Below, in pieces: positions 26,381-35,098 of a DNA stretch of 64,000 nucleotides. The translations under genes were made by a program, and so were the position numbers. The stretch covers positions 2,542,001 through 2,606,000 of the forward strand of contig NZ_JAUSYK010000001.1 of NCBI RefSeq assembly GCF_030816855.1, read 5' to 3'. Numbering within the stretch: the stretch's first letter is position 1; every line of letters begins with the position of its first letter. Origin of the DNA: Arthrobacter sp. B3I4. GTDB taxonomy: Bacteria > Actinomycetota > Actinomycetes > Actinomycetales > Micrococcaceae. The notes below the pieces were generated by a model. That model was not told the DNA's origin and did no database searches. It was given only the letters and a program-made list of their open reading frames with translations.

Positions 26381-27664
26381 CTAAAGTTCGACGCCGAGCA
26401 GCGCGTTGACGGCGTCGCCCACAAGGGCGGCGTCAGCGGCGGAAGCGGCGGAGGGCCCGGATGCAAGCGCGGCGGCAGCCCAGGCGTCCACGGCCGCGAG
26501 GGCGCGCGGGGCGTCCAGATCGTCGGAGAGGGCTGCCCGGAGCTCCTCGACGAGCGCTGCGCCCGAGCCCGACCGGGCCCGGTCCAGGGCTGAGCGCCAG
26601 CTGCGGAGCCGGTCCTTTGCCGCAGTGAATCCGTCCTCGGTCCAGGACCAGTCGCTCCGGTAGTGGTGCGCCAGAATCGCCAGCCGGATCGCGGCGGGTT
26701 CTTCGCCGGCAGCGCGCAGCTTGGACACCAGGACCAGGTTGCCCTTGGACTTGCTCATCTTTTCGCCGTCGAGACCCACCATGCCGGCGTGCGCGAAGTG
26801 CTTGGCCAGCGGGACGCCGGTCAGGGAGTAGGCGTGGCCCGCTCCCATTTCGTGGTGCGGGAAGACGAGGTCGGATCCGCCGCCTTGGACCGTGAAGGGC
26901 GCAGGCAGGTACTGCTGGGCGATGACGGTGCACTCGATGTGCCAACCCGGGCGGCCGTCGCCCAGTTCGCCGCCGGGCCAGCTCGGCTCACCTTCGCGGG
27001 CCACGCGCCAGAGCAGCGGGTCCAGCGCCTGCCGTTTGCCGCTGCGGCCGGGATCTCCGCCGCGCTCTGCGAACAGTTCGAGCATTTCGGCGTCGGACAG
27101 GTGCGAGACTGACCCCAAGGTCCAGGCGTCCCGGGCCTCCGCTGAGTGCTTGCCGGCCGCTTCGACGTCGTAGTAGACGTCGCCGTCGGACTCTCCAGCG
27201 GTACCGGAGACCCGGTACGCGAGGCCGCTGCGCACGAGAGATTCGATCGCGGGGACAATGCGCGGGATGGCCTCGACGGCGCCGACGTAGTTGTCGGGGG
27301 CCAGGACGTTCAGGGCTTCCATGTCGGTCTGGAACAGCTCGATCTGGCTCGCGGCGAGGTCACGCCAGTCCACGCCGGTGGCTGCTGCGCGCTCCAGCAG
27401 CGGATCGTCGACATCGGTGACGTTCTGGACGTAGGCAACCTGCTGCCGGCCGTCCCGCCAGGCCCGGTTGAGGAGGTCGAAGGCGACGTAACTGGCCGCA
27501 TGTCCCATGTGGGTTGCGTCGTACGGGGTGATGCCACAGACGTACATGGACTGCTCCCCCGTCGCTTCAAGGGTGGCGAGGCCGCCCTGGGCGGTGTCGA
27601 AAAGTCGCAGCGCGGGCATGCGGCCCGGCAGCTGGGGAACAGGGCGGGAGGTCCAGGATTTCAC
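26381..27664 (-). CDS. mshC: Cysteine--1-D-myo-inosityl 2-amino-2-deoxyglucopyranoside ligase MshC
   Basis: 427 residues, cysteinyl-tRNA synthetase-like fold adapted for mycothiol synthesis. It has [15 protein letters not shown] (zinc Cys and HxGH motif) and KMSKSKGN. It ligates cysteine to GlcN-Ins using ATP. The short length, lack of the anticodon-binding domain and the location near uppP, as in mycobacteria, mark it as MshC, not CysS. The GTG at 27664 has TAGGCT (27671-27676) six bases upstream. Mycothiol genes often respond to thiol stress, but no SigR site was seen here. Confidence 0.93.
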   Translation of the reverse strand: MKSWTSRPVPQLPGRMPALRLFDTAQGGLATLEATGEQSMYVCGITPYDATHMGHAASYVAFDLLNRAWRDGRQQVAYVQNVTDVDDPLLERAAATGVDWRDLAASQIELFQTDMEALNVLAPDNYVGAVEAIPRIVPAIESLVRSGLAYRVSGTAGESDGDVYYDVEAAGKHSAEARDAWTLGSVSHLSDAEMLELFAERGGDPGRSGKRQALDPLLWRVAREGEPSWPGGELGDGRPGWHIECTVIAQQYLPAPFTVQGGGSDLVFPHHEMGAGHAYSLTGVPLAKHFAHAGMVGLDGEKMSKSKGNLVLVSKLRAAGEEPAAIRLAILAHHYRSDWSWTEDGFTAAKDRLRSWRSALDRARSGSGAALVEELRAALSDDLDAPRALAAVDAWAAAALASGPSAASAADAALVGDAVNALLGVEL

Positions 27665-27670
27665 CCTCCA

Positions 27671-27676
27671 AGCCTA
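27671..27676 (-). promoter_or_regulatory. -10-like hexamer, mshC
   Basis: TAGGCT on the minus strand, six bases before GTG 27664. The GGAGG between them is too close to work as a ribosome-binding site. Confidence 0.45.
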
Positions 27677-27679
27677 GTG

Positions 27680-28513
27680 CTAGGCGCTGATGACATTGAA
27701 ACCGAGCAGCAGATACAGCGCAAGGCCCAAGAAGATCCGGTACCAGACGAACAGGCGGTAGCTGCGGGTGGAGACGTACCGGAGGAACCAGCCGATGATG
27801 ATGTAGCCCACCACGAAGGCAATCACCGTGGCGAGGCCGGTCTCGGGCAGGCCGTAGGGACCGGTGATCCCTTCCTTGCTGACCACCTTATACAGCTGGT
27901 ACAGACCGCTGCCAAACACCGCCGGAATGGCCAGCAGGAAGGAGTACCGGGCTGCGGCTTCGCGGGTGTAACCCATCAGCAGGCCCGCGGTGATCGTGCC
28001 GCCGGAGCGGGATACCCCGGGGACCAGAGCCAGCGCTTGCGCCAGGCCGTAGAGGATGCCGTGCTTGTAGCTGAGCCTGGTAAGGTCGCGTTCCTGGCGG
28101 CCGACGGCGTCGGCGACGGCGAGAATCATGCCAAAGGCGATCAGCGTCGTGGCGACGATCCACAGGCTCCGGAGCACCGATTCGATCTGGTCCTGGAAGA
28201 GCAGGCCCAGCACGATGATGGGGAGGCTGCCCAGGATCACGAGCCAGCCCATGCGGACGTCGGGATCCTGCCGGGACACCTTGCCGGTGAGCGAGCCGAA
28301 CCACGCTTTGACGATCCGCACAATGTCGCGCCAGAAGTAAACGATCACCGCGGTCTCGGTGCCCAGCTGGGTAATGGCTGTGAATGCTGCCCCGGGGTCT
28401 GCGGCGTCCGGCAGGAACGCCCCCACGATCCGCAGGTGGGCGCTTGAGGAGATGGGGAGGAATTCTGTCAGTCCCTGCACAAGGCCCAGAAAGGCCGCTT
28501 CTAACCAGTTCAC
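27680..28513 (-). CDS. uppP: Undecaprenyl-diphosphatase UppP (BacA)
   Basis: 277 residues, polytopic membrane enzyme. It shows the two family signatures: [16 protein letters not shown] near the N-terminus and [17 protein letters not shown] further on, the latter with the catalytic Arg and Ser. It recycles undecaprenyl pyrophosphate for cell-wall synthesis. The start is GTG (28513); TAGGGT (28522-28527) eight bases upstream suggests a near-leaderless transcript. It lies 15 nt upstream of mshC. Confidence 0.95.
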   Translation of the reverse strand: MNWLEAAFLGLVQGLTEFLPISSSAHLRIVGAFLPDAADPGAAFTAITQLGTETAVIVYFWRDIVRIVKAWFGSLTGKVSRQDPDVRMGWLVILGSLPIIVLGLLFQDQIESVLRSLWIVATTLIAFGMILAVADAVGRQERDLTRLSYKHGILYGLAQALALVPGVSRSGGTITAGLLMGYTREAAARYSFLLAIPAVFGSGLYQLYKVVSKEGITGPYGLPETGLATVIAFVVGYIIIGWFLRYVSTRSYRLFVWYRIFLGLALYLLLGFNVISA

Positions 28514-28550
28514 GCTTATAGACCCTACGTTATGGAGTTCCGAAGCATCG

Positions 28551-28556
28551 TAAGCT
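28551..28556 (+). promoter_or_regulatory. -10-like hexamer, aldo/keto reductase gene
   Basis: TAAGCT, seven bases before ATG 28564. Confidence 0.45.
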
Positions 28557-28563
28557 TGCAGGC

Positions 28564-29499
28564 ATGCAGCAGCGTTATGTCGGCAACAGTGGTTTGCGTG
28601 TCTCGTCCGTGTCCCTTGGCACCATGTCGTGGGCCGGTGAGACCGATGAGCAGGATGCCTCGGCCTTGCTCCGGGCGTTCCTCGACGGAGGCGGTACGCT
28701 CATCGACACCGCGGCCTCCTATGCCGGCGGCCGGGCTGAGGCAATGCTCGGCAGCATGCTCGGCGACGTCGTCGCCCGCTCCGAAGTTGTGGTCTCCACC
28801 AAGGCCGGACTGACGACGTCGGCGGGGCGCCGCAGCGTTGATACTTCGCGCAACGGAATGCTCTCCGGTCTGGATGCGAGCCTGGCACGGCTTGGGACCG
28901 ACTACGTGGACATCTGGTTCGCCCACGCCTGGGACCCCAACGTGCCGTTGGAAGAGACACTCTCCGCCCTCGAGTACGCGGTCCGTTCAGGCCGCGCCCG
29001 CTACGCCGGCGTCTCCAATTTCAACGGCTGGCAGACTGCCAAGGCAGCCGCCATCGCCGGTTTCCCGCTGGTCGCCTGCCAGGCGGAGTACTCCCTGGTG
29101 CAGCGCAAGGCGGAGGCAGAGCTGATTCCCGCCGTGGAAGACGCGGGGCTCGGTCTGATGGCCTGGGCGCCACTGGGTCGCGGCGTGTTGACGGGCAAGT
29201 ACCGCGGACACATCCCCGCCGACTCGCGGGCTGCGGACCAGAAGCTGGCCAGCTACGTGGAACCGTACCTTGAGGGCAGCGCGTCCAGGGTGGTTGAGTC
29301 CGTCGCGATGGCGGCCAAGGGGCTGGGCCGGAGCGCCTTGGACGTGTCGTTGAGTTGGCTGCTGTCACAGCATGGAGTCGCCACCGCGGTGGTCGGCGCC
29401 CGGACGCCCGTCCAGTTGAAGGAGATCCTGGACGCGGTGCTGACGCCGTTGCCGCCGGAGATCGCCGTGGCACTCGAGGACGTCTCAAGCCCAGCCTGA
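28564..29499 (+). CDS. Aldo/keto reductase
   Basis: 311 residues, AKR barrel. It has the catalytic [12 protein letters not shown] (Asp and Tyr), VVSTKAG (Lys), an active-site His in WFAHAWD and the NADPH-binding C-terminal [12 protein letters not shown]. It is likely an NADPH-dependent carbonyl reductase with unknown substrate. TAAGCT (28551-28556) ends seven bases before ATG 28564, so probably leaderless. Its 3' end is overlapped on the opposite strand by about 247 nt of the HNH protein reading frame. Confidence 0.87.
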   Translation: MQQRYVGNSGLRVSSVSLGTMSWAGETDEQDASALLRAFLDGGGTLIDTAASYAGGRAEAMLGSMLGDVVARSEVVVSTKAGLTTSAGRRSVDTSRNGMLSGLDASLARLGTDYVDIWFAHAWDPNVPLEETLSALEYAVRSGRARYAGVSNFNGWQTAKAAAIAGFPLVACQAEYSLVQRKAEAELIPAVEDAGLGLMAWAPLGRGVLTGKYRGHIPADSRAADQKLASYVEPYLEGSASRVVESVAMAAKGLGRSALDVSLSWLLSQHGVATAVVGARTPVQLKEILDAVLTPLPPEIAVALEDVSSPA

Positions 29500-31406
29500 T
29501 CAAGGCGGCACCGGCTGCCTCCGCCCGAGGAGCCTCGAGCGCGGCGTGAGAACTCCGCCCACAGGCCCACGGCGCGCTGCCCGTCATGAGCGGAAGTAGT
29601 GGTTTTGTCTTGGTGTTTGGCGTGGGTCGAGGTGGGGTGCGGGATGAACCATGGGACGCCGCTTCTTAGTTGGATGGTCCAGGCTTCTTTGTGGATTAGA
29701 TGGTCGTGGTGGGAGCAGAGGAGTGTTCCGTTGTCGGTGCTGGTGGTGCCGCCGCGGGACCAGTAGGTGATGTGGTGGGCTTCGCACCAGGACGCGGGGA
29801 TGGTGCAGCCGGGGAAGGTGCAGCCCTGGTCGCGGGCGGTGAGGGCTTTGCGGATGTGGGGCGGGAAGACCCGGCTGGTGCGGCCGATGTCCAGGACCCG
29901 GCCCTGGGAGCCGAGCAGGACGGGGATGATGTCCGCGTCGCACGCAATTTTGCGGATGGTTGAGGCGGCGACGGGTCCGGTGAAGGCCAGGGTCCCGGTT
30001 CCGGTGAACCCTAACGGCCCGGCCCCGCCGCAGCTGACCCGGGGCCCCAAGCCGGTGGTGTTGCCGCCGTTGCGGAAGCTGAATTCCTTACCACCCTCGG
30101 CGCTTTGGCCGGTGACCCACCCGAAGCCTTGGCCGAAGCTGAATCCGTTACCGCTCTCCGCGTTGGTGGTGGTGACGCTGTTGCCGAAGCTGAATCCGTT
30201 AGCGCCGGTCTCGGCGTCGGCGCCGCCCCAGGCCCCTGTCCCGGCTGTGGCTGTTGTGGCGGCAGCTGTATTGGTGGTGGTGTTTTGGAGGCGGTCGAGG
30301 AGGTCGCGGTAGTCGATGGTGACCATGACCTGGGGTCGGAGTCCGCCGGTCGCGGGCATGCCGCCGGAGGCGAGGGCGACTTTGGATGCGCCGACGAGGC
30401 CGTCGAGGAGTTTCTGCGGCCGGGACCGCCAGTCCAGACCCGGAACGAATACCTCCTGCTCGGCCGCGTCACCCGGGTTCCCGGCCGCGAGGGTTCCCCC
30501 GCCGTTGCTCCCCGCAGTGACGGTTGCGGCGGTGCCTTCTGTGGCGGCGCCCTGGCTGCCAACTCCTGCTGTTCCCCTGGTGCCGGGGGTGCTGGTGGCG
30601 GGGTTGGGGGTGCGGGGGTTGGTGGCGGTGTTCATTGCGGTGAGGAGGTGTTCGAACTGTTCGTTGGTCGCGAAGATTTCCAGGTGCTGCAACCCGTGGC
30701 GGGGCCGGCGGATGAACACGCCCTGAAGCTGGCGCAGGAGCTCCTCGGAAGGTTCTCCGCCGTCCTGGTCGATGCCGTCCACCCAGCGCCGGGCCAGCCG
30801 GGACAGGAAGTCCGGGTCATGCTCGGCCGCGGCCAGGGTCAGGGAGTGTTCCATCCGCGCCGCGGTCTCCGCATCGCAGAGGGGCCGGACCCGTTCCAGG
30901 GCCTGGTTGATGATCGTCGCTGACCGGGTCGGGACATCCCCGGCAGCGAACGCGTCGGCGAGTTCCTCGTGCACCGGCGGCAGCCGGTCCCCGGTGATGC
31001 CGGTGCGCGGCAGCACGGTGCGGGCCAGGGACAGGCGGCGGTGCGCTTCGGCGGCGCTGATCTGCAGCCGGTCCCGCAGGAAGTCCTCGGTCCGGCGGTA
31101 CCCGTCTTCCCCGGCCGGGACCGCGTCCGGGGCGGACGTCCGGGTCCGGTCCACCGCGCCGGCGGCCATAACCTGCAGGTACTCCAGGGCACGGCCGGCT
31201 TCCTCGATCTGCCCGGCGTACGCCGCCGCGTCGCGGAAACCCAGCCCCGCGGTGTCCGTGGCAGCGGTTGCCGTCAGCTCACGCAACTGGCCCAACACAT
31301 CATCCAACAATGGAGTCGTCGGCCCGGTCTCCAGCGGCGGGGCGCATCGGCCATCAGCGTCCGGCCGGGTGGCCGGTGAAGAGGTGACCGCTGCGCTGGT
31401 TCCCAT
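29253..31406 (-). CDS. HNH endonuclease-domain protein (13E12/DUF222 family)
   Basis: 717 codons. An N-terminal DUF222 region of about 200 residues is followed by a low-complexity middle, and an HNH nuclease domain lies near residue 540 (TFPGCTIPASWCEAHHI ... NGTLLCSHHDHLIH, with zinc Cys and His). Such proteins are numerous in actinobacteria and of unknown function, often suspected to be mobile or defensive. The middle holds Thr/Gly-rich tracts and three FSFG/FSFR-like motifs. The last 80 codons are antisense to the aldo/keto reductase gene, so the true end is uncertain. Upstream is a partial duplicate of its 5' end. GCAGGA lies seven bases before the ATG. Confidence 0.72.
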   Translation of the reverse strand: MGTSAAVTSSPATRPDADGRCAPPLETGPTTPLLDDVLGQLRELTATAATDTAGLGFRDAAAYAGQIEEAGRALEYLQVMAAGAVDRTRTSAPDAVPAGEDGYRRTEDFLRDRLQISAAEAHRRLSLARTVLPRTGITGDRLPPVHEELADAFAAGDVPTRSATIINQALERVRPLCDAETAARMEHSLTLAAAEHDPDFLSRLARRWVDGIDQDGGEPSEELLRQLQGVFIRRPRHGLQHLEIFATNEQFEHLLTAMNTATNPRTPNPATSTPGTRGTAGVGSQGAATEGTAATVTAGSNGGGTLAAGNPGDAAEQEVFVPGLDWRSRPQKLLDGLVGASKVALASGGMPATGGLRPQVMVTIDYRDLLDRLQNTTTNTAAATTATAGTGAWGGADAETGANGFSFGNSVTTTNAESGNGFSFGQGFGWVTGQSAEGGKEFSFRNGGNTTGLGPRVSCGGAGPLGFTGTGTLAFTGPVAASTIRKIACDADIIPVLLGSQGRVLDIGRTSRVFPPHIRKALTARDQGCTFPGCTIPASWCEAHHITYWSRGGTTSTDNGTLLCSHHDHLIHKEAWTIQLRSGVPWFIPHPTSTHAKHQDKTTTSAHDGQRAVGLWAEFSRRARGSSGGGSRCRLDQAGLETSSSATAISGGNGVSTASRISFNWTGVRAPTTAVATPCCDSSQLNDTSKALRPSPLAAIATDSTTLDALPSRYGST
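30070..30203 (-). repeat. Three degenerate repeats encoding FSFG-like motifs
   Basis: Near-identical 17-20-nt segments of the type CCGAAGCTGAATCCGTTA occur near 30071, 30133 and 30183 (plus-strand reading). They encode GFSFGNS, GFSFGQG and EFSFRNG in the HNH protein. Spacing is irregular (about 62 and 50 nt). Confidence 0.7.
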
Positions 31407-31436
31407 GAACTAATCCTGCCGCAGACCTATGACAAT
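31348..31436 (-). repeat. 89-bp direct repeat, copy 1 (5' end of the HNH gene)
   Basis: Covers the HNH protein start codon and its first codons. It is repeated, with a few mismatches, exactly 153 bp away at 31501-31589. Confidence 0.85.
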
Positions 31437-31559
31437 TAACTGTGCTGCAGAATGATCGGCCGCCGGCACACCGGGTTCGGCGCCGGGCAACGGAACCCGG
31501 CGGCCGTCAGCGTCCGGCCGGGTGGCCGGTGAAAAGGTGACCGCTGCGCAGGTTCCCAT
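31410..31559 (-). pseudogene. Duplicated 5' fragment of the HNH gene (49 codons)
   Basis: Translation from ATG 31559 starts MGTCAAVTFSPATRPDADG, nearly the same as the HNH protein start MGTSAAVTSSPATRPDADG. It then diverges and ends at a TAG (31410-31412) placed four bases before the HNH start codon. This is a truncated copy within the 309-nt stretch 31407-31715, which otherwise holds no gene. It might still act as a short upstream ORF. Confidence 0.6.
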
Positions 31560-31589
31560 GACCTAATCCTGCCAGGGACCTCAGACAAT
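31501..31589 (-). repeat. 89-bp direct repeat, copy 2
   Basis: Second copy of the repeat at 31348-31436, offset 153 bp. It covers the start codon of the 49-codon remnant. The remainder of the interval to 31715 shows no feature I can support. Confidence 0.85.
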
Positions 31590-31715
31590 CATCGCCGAAC
31601 AGGAGGCCGGACATTTGATGGGGTGAACGGGCAGTGGCTGAAAGTAACGCCGAGTCCCGGAAATGACGCTGCGGCCAGGGGGCGCGAAAGTAACCGGCCG
31701 ATCCCCCATGTGGCT

Positions 31716-31982
31716 TTAGTCCTGCAGCAGTTCGAGGTCTTCCTCGTCGTCGACCTCTTCGCTCTCTTCTTCGTCATCTTCTTCATCGATGACCTGAAGC
31801 GGCGTCACTTCGCCATACGCTTCGTAAAGAGAGTCGTCGTAGACTTCAAAGGCATCGGCCACCGCAAAATAGGCCGCTTCGACCGCGGGGTCGCCATCGC
31901 TGCGCCGCGCCGCCGCAGCAGCGAGGTGTTCCTCCATGGCGGCGGTGAGAGACTCAAGCGCGACACGCGGATCGATGCTCAT
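31716..31982 (-). CDS. Small acidic protein, function unknown
   Basis: 88 residues, not recognised. The N-terminal half is helical (MSIDPRVALESLTAAMEEHL), the middle tyrosine-rich (VYDDSLYEAYGE), and the C-terminus is a run of Glu and Asp (about 18 of the last 25 residues acidic). TAACGT at 31989-31994 ends six bases before the ATG, so probably leaderless. It is divergent from the DUF5703 gene, with 39 nt between them. Confidence 0.75.
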   Translation of the reverse strand: MSIDPRVALESLTAAMEEHLAAAAARRSDGDPAVEAAYFAVADAFEVYDDSLYEAYGEVTPLQVIDEEDDEEESEEVDDEEDLELLQD

Positions 31983-31988
31983 GACTTC

Positions 31989-31994
31989 ACGTTA
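31989..31994 (-). promoter_or_regulatory. -10-like hexamer, small acidic protein gene
   Basis: TAACGT on the minus strand, six bases before ATG 31982. Confidence 0.4.
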
Positions 31995-32021
31995 GCCCGA
32001 ATAAGACGAAAATGGAGAGCA

Positions 32022-32255
32022 ATGAAGGAACATTTTCTCAGCAGCTCAGTCCGTCGGGAACGGGACTATGCCAGGCAGTACGAGTACCTCGTGCTGACCG
32101 TCAGCCCTGAAGATTCCCTGCCCGAGGCTCGCCGCCTCCTGGCCGCCCACTCCGAGTACGGCAAGTGGGAACTGGAGCGCAGCGTGCTCTACGTAGGCGG
32201 CGGGCGACGCTTTTGGCTCCGCCGAAAGGTGATCCAAGTCCAGCGCACCGTCTAG
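32022..32255 (+). CDS. DUF5703-like small conserved protein
   Basis: 77 residues: MKEHFLSSSVRRERDYARQY, a short segment with SPEDSLPEARRLL, and a basic end with WELERSVLYVGGGRRFW. It resembles actinobacterial DUF5703 proteins of unknown function; this is remembered similarity, not a search. The ATG at 32022 has GGAGAG at proper distance. The longer frame from 31623 overlaps the divergent gene and is rejected. Confidence 0.75.
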   Translation: MKEHFLSSSVRRERDYARQYEYLVLTVSPEDSLPEARRLLAAHSEYGKWELERSVLYVGGGRRFWLRRKVIQVQRTV

Positions 32256-32310
32256 ACCGCTGCAGGCCCCCGGAGGCCCCGAATCGCGGGAGACGCCGAA
32301 GCGCAAGCCC

Positions 32311-33471
32311 TCAGGGCTCGATGGGACCCAGCCACGCGTTGGCCACTGTTCCGTGCGCCGACTCGTCGTCGGACGGGTGGAACATGCCAGCGAGCACGTC
32401 CCGGTAGAGGCGTTCAAGTTCGGCGCCGCGGAAATAACTGGAGCCGCCGGAGACCCGGATCGCGAGGTCCACCACCGTGCGCGCGGTTTCCGTGGCGCGC
32501 ACCTTGACCCCGACGAGCTTCGGGAACCACTGCCCGCCGTGGTCGGCGAGGGCGTCGACGTCGGCCGTTACTGCCGCGAGATAGGGATAAAGCGCGTCCA
32601 TGGCCATGGCCGCCTCTGCAACCTTCCACCGGATGTCCGGGTCCTGGGCGTAGCTGCGGCCGCCGTTCTTGAATGAGGTGCGACGCTTGACTGCCGCCAC
32701 ACCGAGCTGCAGCGCGCGTTCCCCGATCCCTGTATAGACCGCCGCCAGCAACGTTTCGAAGCACGCGAAAATCGCGAAGATCAGCGGGTCGGCGTTCGGC
32801 CCGACCGGCAGCTTGCGGAAGATCCGCTCGGGCGGCACGACGGCGCCCTTCAGCAGCGTGGTGTTGGACTGGCTGGCCCGCATCCCCAGCGTGTCCCAGT
32901 CGGAGAGGATTTCGTACCCGGGTGTTTCGCGGTCGATGAACCCGTGGACGAGTTCGCCCTGGCCGTTCCGGGCGTCGCCGTCCTTGCCGAAGATCCCCAG
33001 CCTGGTCCAGGCGGGCGAAAGGCTCGTGAAAATCTTCCGTCCGGTGAAGCGGTAGCTTCCGTCGGGCAGCGGTGCGGCCTCGGTCCGGGAATCGAAGAGC
33101 ACGGAATCGTTCCCGGCCTCAGAGTTGCCGAAAGCGAAGATCTCCCCCTGCGCGGCCTCCTTCAGGACGAAGTCCAGAGAGGTGTCGCCGCGGGCGGCCA
33201 GGACATGCGCGACGCCGGTCCAGACCAGGTGCATGTTGATGGCCAGTGCCGTGGCCGGGGCTGCGGTGGCCAGCCGCCGCTGCAGCTGCGCCGCTCCGGC
33301 GAGTCCGAGGCCCAGGCCGCCGTCGGACTCCGGGACGAAGATCTTCAGGTAGCCTGCTTCGTCCAGTTCGTGGAGGTCGTCGGTAAAGAAGGCGTTGTCA
33401 CGGTCGTAGCCGGCGGCGCGGCCGCGGATCCGCTCCATCAGCTCAACGGGCAGGATCTCTTCGGGCGTCAT
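32311..33471 (-). CDS. Acyl-CoA dehydrogenase family protein
   Basis: 386 residues, acyl-CoA dehydrogenase fold. It has the N-terminal helical domain, a FAD-binding middle segment (FAFGNSEAGND, then FTGRKIFTSLSPAWT) and the C-terminal helical domain (DLAIRVSGGSSYFRGAELERLYRDVLAG). The sequence is of the DszC/monooxygenase-like subgroup, and the usual catalytic Glu is not evident. It could be a flavin-dependent oxygenase acting on small organics instead of a beta-oxidation enzyme. The M20 peptidase gene is on the same strand, 33 nt upstream. Confidence 0.8.
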   Translation of the reverse strand: MTPEEILPVELMERIRGRAAGYDRDNAFFTDDLHELDEAGYLKIFVPESDGGLGLGLAGAAQLQRRLATAAPATALAINMHLVWTGVAHVLAARGDTSLDFVLKEAAQGEIFAFGNSEAGNDSVLFDSRTEAAPLPDGSYRFTGRKIFTSLSPAWTRLGIFGKDGDARNGQGELVHGFIDRETPGYEILSDWDTLGMRASQSNTTLLKGAVVPPERIFRKLPVGPNADPLIFAIFACFETLLAAVYTGIGERALQLGVAAVKRRTSFKNGGRSYAQDPDIRWKVAEAAMAMDALYPYLAAVTADVDALADHGGQWFPKLVGVKVRATETARTVVDLAIRVSGGSSYFRGAELERLYRDVLAGMFHPSDDESAHGTVANAWLGPIEP

Positions 33472-33503
33472 GTCGTGGGGAACCGTTTCTTGTTGCGTTC
33501 TGC

Positions 33504-34809
33504 TCAGTAGTTGGTGAGGAGGGTGTTCAGCACGCGCGCCCCGAACTTCAGCGAGTCGGCCGGCACCCTCTCGTCGACGCCGTGGAACATGCCGGTGAAG
33601 TCCAGCTCATCGGGCAGCATGAGCGGTGCGAAGCCGTAGCCGGTGATGCCGAGCCGGCTCAGGGACTTGTTGTCCGTGCCGCCGGAGAGCGTATACGGAA
33701 GGACCTTCGCTTCCGGGTCCTCGGAGTGCAGCGCGTCGATCATGGAGTCGACGAGGTTGCCGGCGAACGGGACCTCCAGTGAAACGTCCTGGTGGACGTA
33801 GCTGACGTCGACGCCGGTGCCTGCCAGTTCGCGCACGATCTCCAGGACCTGCTCCTGCTGGCCTGGCAGTGTCCGGCAGTCCACCAGCGCCTCGGCGGAC
33901 TCGGGGATGACGTTGTGCTTGTAGCCGCCCTTGAGCAGCGTGGGGTTAGTGGTGTTCTGCAGGGTGGCGCCGACGAAACGGGCCACCGTCCCGAGTTCCT
34001 TCAGGATCTTGTCCGGGTCGTCGGGATCGAATTCCACGCCGGTCAGTTCCGTCACGCCGTCGAGGAACTGCCGGGTGGTGGGGGTCAGCTCCACCGGCCA
34101 GCGGTATTCGCCGATCCGGGAGACAGCGCTGGCGAGCCGGGTTACGGCGTTGTCAGTGTTGATCTGGGAACCGTGCCCTGCCCGGCCGTGCGCCACCAGG
34201 CGAAGCCAGGAAAGACCCTTCTCGGCGGTTTGCAGCAGGTAGGTGCGCTGGCCGCCGATGGTGGCGGAGAAGCCGCCCACTTCCGAGATCGCTTCCGTGG
34301 CGCCGTCGAAAAGTTCGCGGCGGTGCTCGACGGCGTAGCCGGCGCCGAACTTGCCGCCAGCTTCCTCGTCGGCAAAGAAGGCAAAAATGATGTCGCGCTT
34401 TGGCTTGCGTCCGGTGCGGGCAAAGTCGCGTAGCACCGAGAGGATCATGGCGTCCATGTCCTTCATGTCGACGGCGCCGCGGCCCCAGATCAGCCGCGTC
34501 CTTAAGTTCGGCACCGAAGGGATCCACCGACCACTGCTCACGCAGCGCGGGAACGACGTCGAGGTGACCGTGCACCACCAGGGCGCTGGCCGAGGGATCC
34601 TCGCCCGCCAATCGCGTGACGACGTTGGCCCGCCCCGGCGCCGACTCGAAAATTTCGGCCTCGAGTCCGACTTCCGTGATGAGTCCGGCCGTGTACTCGG
34701 CGGCTGCGCGCTCCCCCGGGCCGGAGCCGTCACCGTAGTTGGAGGTGTCGATCCGGATCAGTTCCTGGCAGATCCGAACGACTTCATCTTCGGGCCGAAC
34801 TTCAGTCAT
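33504..34809 (-). pseudogene. M20 family peptidase (ArgE/DapE/carboxypeptidase-like), frameshifted
   Basis: The N-terminal part (MTEVRPEDEVVRICQELIRIDTSNYGDGSGPGERAAAEY, metal His in VVHGHLDVVP) starts at 34809 and leaves its frame near 34505. The C-terminal part (RGAVDMKDM, then ADEEAGGKFGAGY) continues in another frame to 33504. The two meet around 34501-34510, where the sequence is consistent with one extra base: removing one base restores the expected GRGAVDMKDM reading. All key zinc ligands are present in the joined protein. This could be a recent pseudogene or a sequencing error. GAGGAG precedes the ATG. Confidence 0.85.
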
Positions 34810-34866
34810 AGCGCTCCTCGTGGCAGTGGCTCAGTGCTACTTCAGCCTACCCACTCGCCCCGATTA

Positions 34867-34894
34867 TTTGTTTCCCGAATCTCCGTGCTAGAGT
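34867..34894 (+). promoter_or_regulatory. Possible tRNA-Leu promoter
   Basis: TTTGTT (34867-34872) and TAGAGT (34889-34894) are separated by 16 bases, and the latter is preceded by TGC (extended -10). The predicted start would be about 60 bases before the mature tRNA. Confidence 0.4.
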
Positions 34895-34959
34895 CTTTCT
34901 CGCTGCTTCCGAGAAAAGCAAAACGCTGAAAGGCGAAATTCTTCCCGGAAATACCACCT

Positions 34960-35042
34960 GCGCGGGTGGCGGAATGGCAGACGCGCTAGCTTGAGGTGCT
35001 AGTCCTCGAAAGGGGGTGGGGGTTCAAGTCCCCCTCCGCGCA
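34960..35042 (+). tRNA. tRNA-Leu(GAG)
   Basis: An 83-nt tRNA fold. Acceptor arms are GCGCGGG (34960-34966) and TCCGCGC (35035-35041) with discriminator A. The anticodon loop TTGAGGT lies within the CTAGC/GCTAG stem, giving anticodon GAG (reads CUC/CUU). A long variable arm and the T-arm GGGGGTTCAAGTCCCCC identify a class II leucine tRNA. The CCA end is not encoded. Confidence 0.95.
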
Positions 35043-35048
35043 CAAGGG

Positions 35049-35083
35049 AAAGGCCCCGGAATTCAACGATTCCGGGGCCTTTT
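35049..35083 (+). terminator. Rho-independent terminator after tRNA-Leu
   Basis: A 14-bp stem, AAAGGCCCCGGAAT (35049-35062) with ATTCCGGGGCCTTT (35069-35082), with a six-base loop and a T run. It starts seven bases after the mature tRNA. It may also terminate the convergent SDR gene. Confidence 0.85.
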
Positions 35084-35098
35084 GCGTGTCCCGGCTGG

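Noticed and set aside
29584..30562. Pro/His/Arg-rich reading frames inside the HNH gene
   Set aside because: Frame-shifted shadows of the HNH gene, no conserved features.
29253..31559. HNH gene as an active mobile element
   Set aside because: No terminal inverted repeats, target duplications, intron or intein structure were seen. The duplication is limited to 89 bp.
34153..34809. A separate 218-residue protein on the minus strand
   Set aside because: It is the N-terminal half of the M20 peptidase up to the frameshift; its C-terminus is frame-shifted nonsense.
34960..35083. tRNA-Leu as a phage or island attachment site
   Set aside because: No integrase, no second copy of the tRNA 3' end and no change in gene content on either side.
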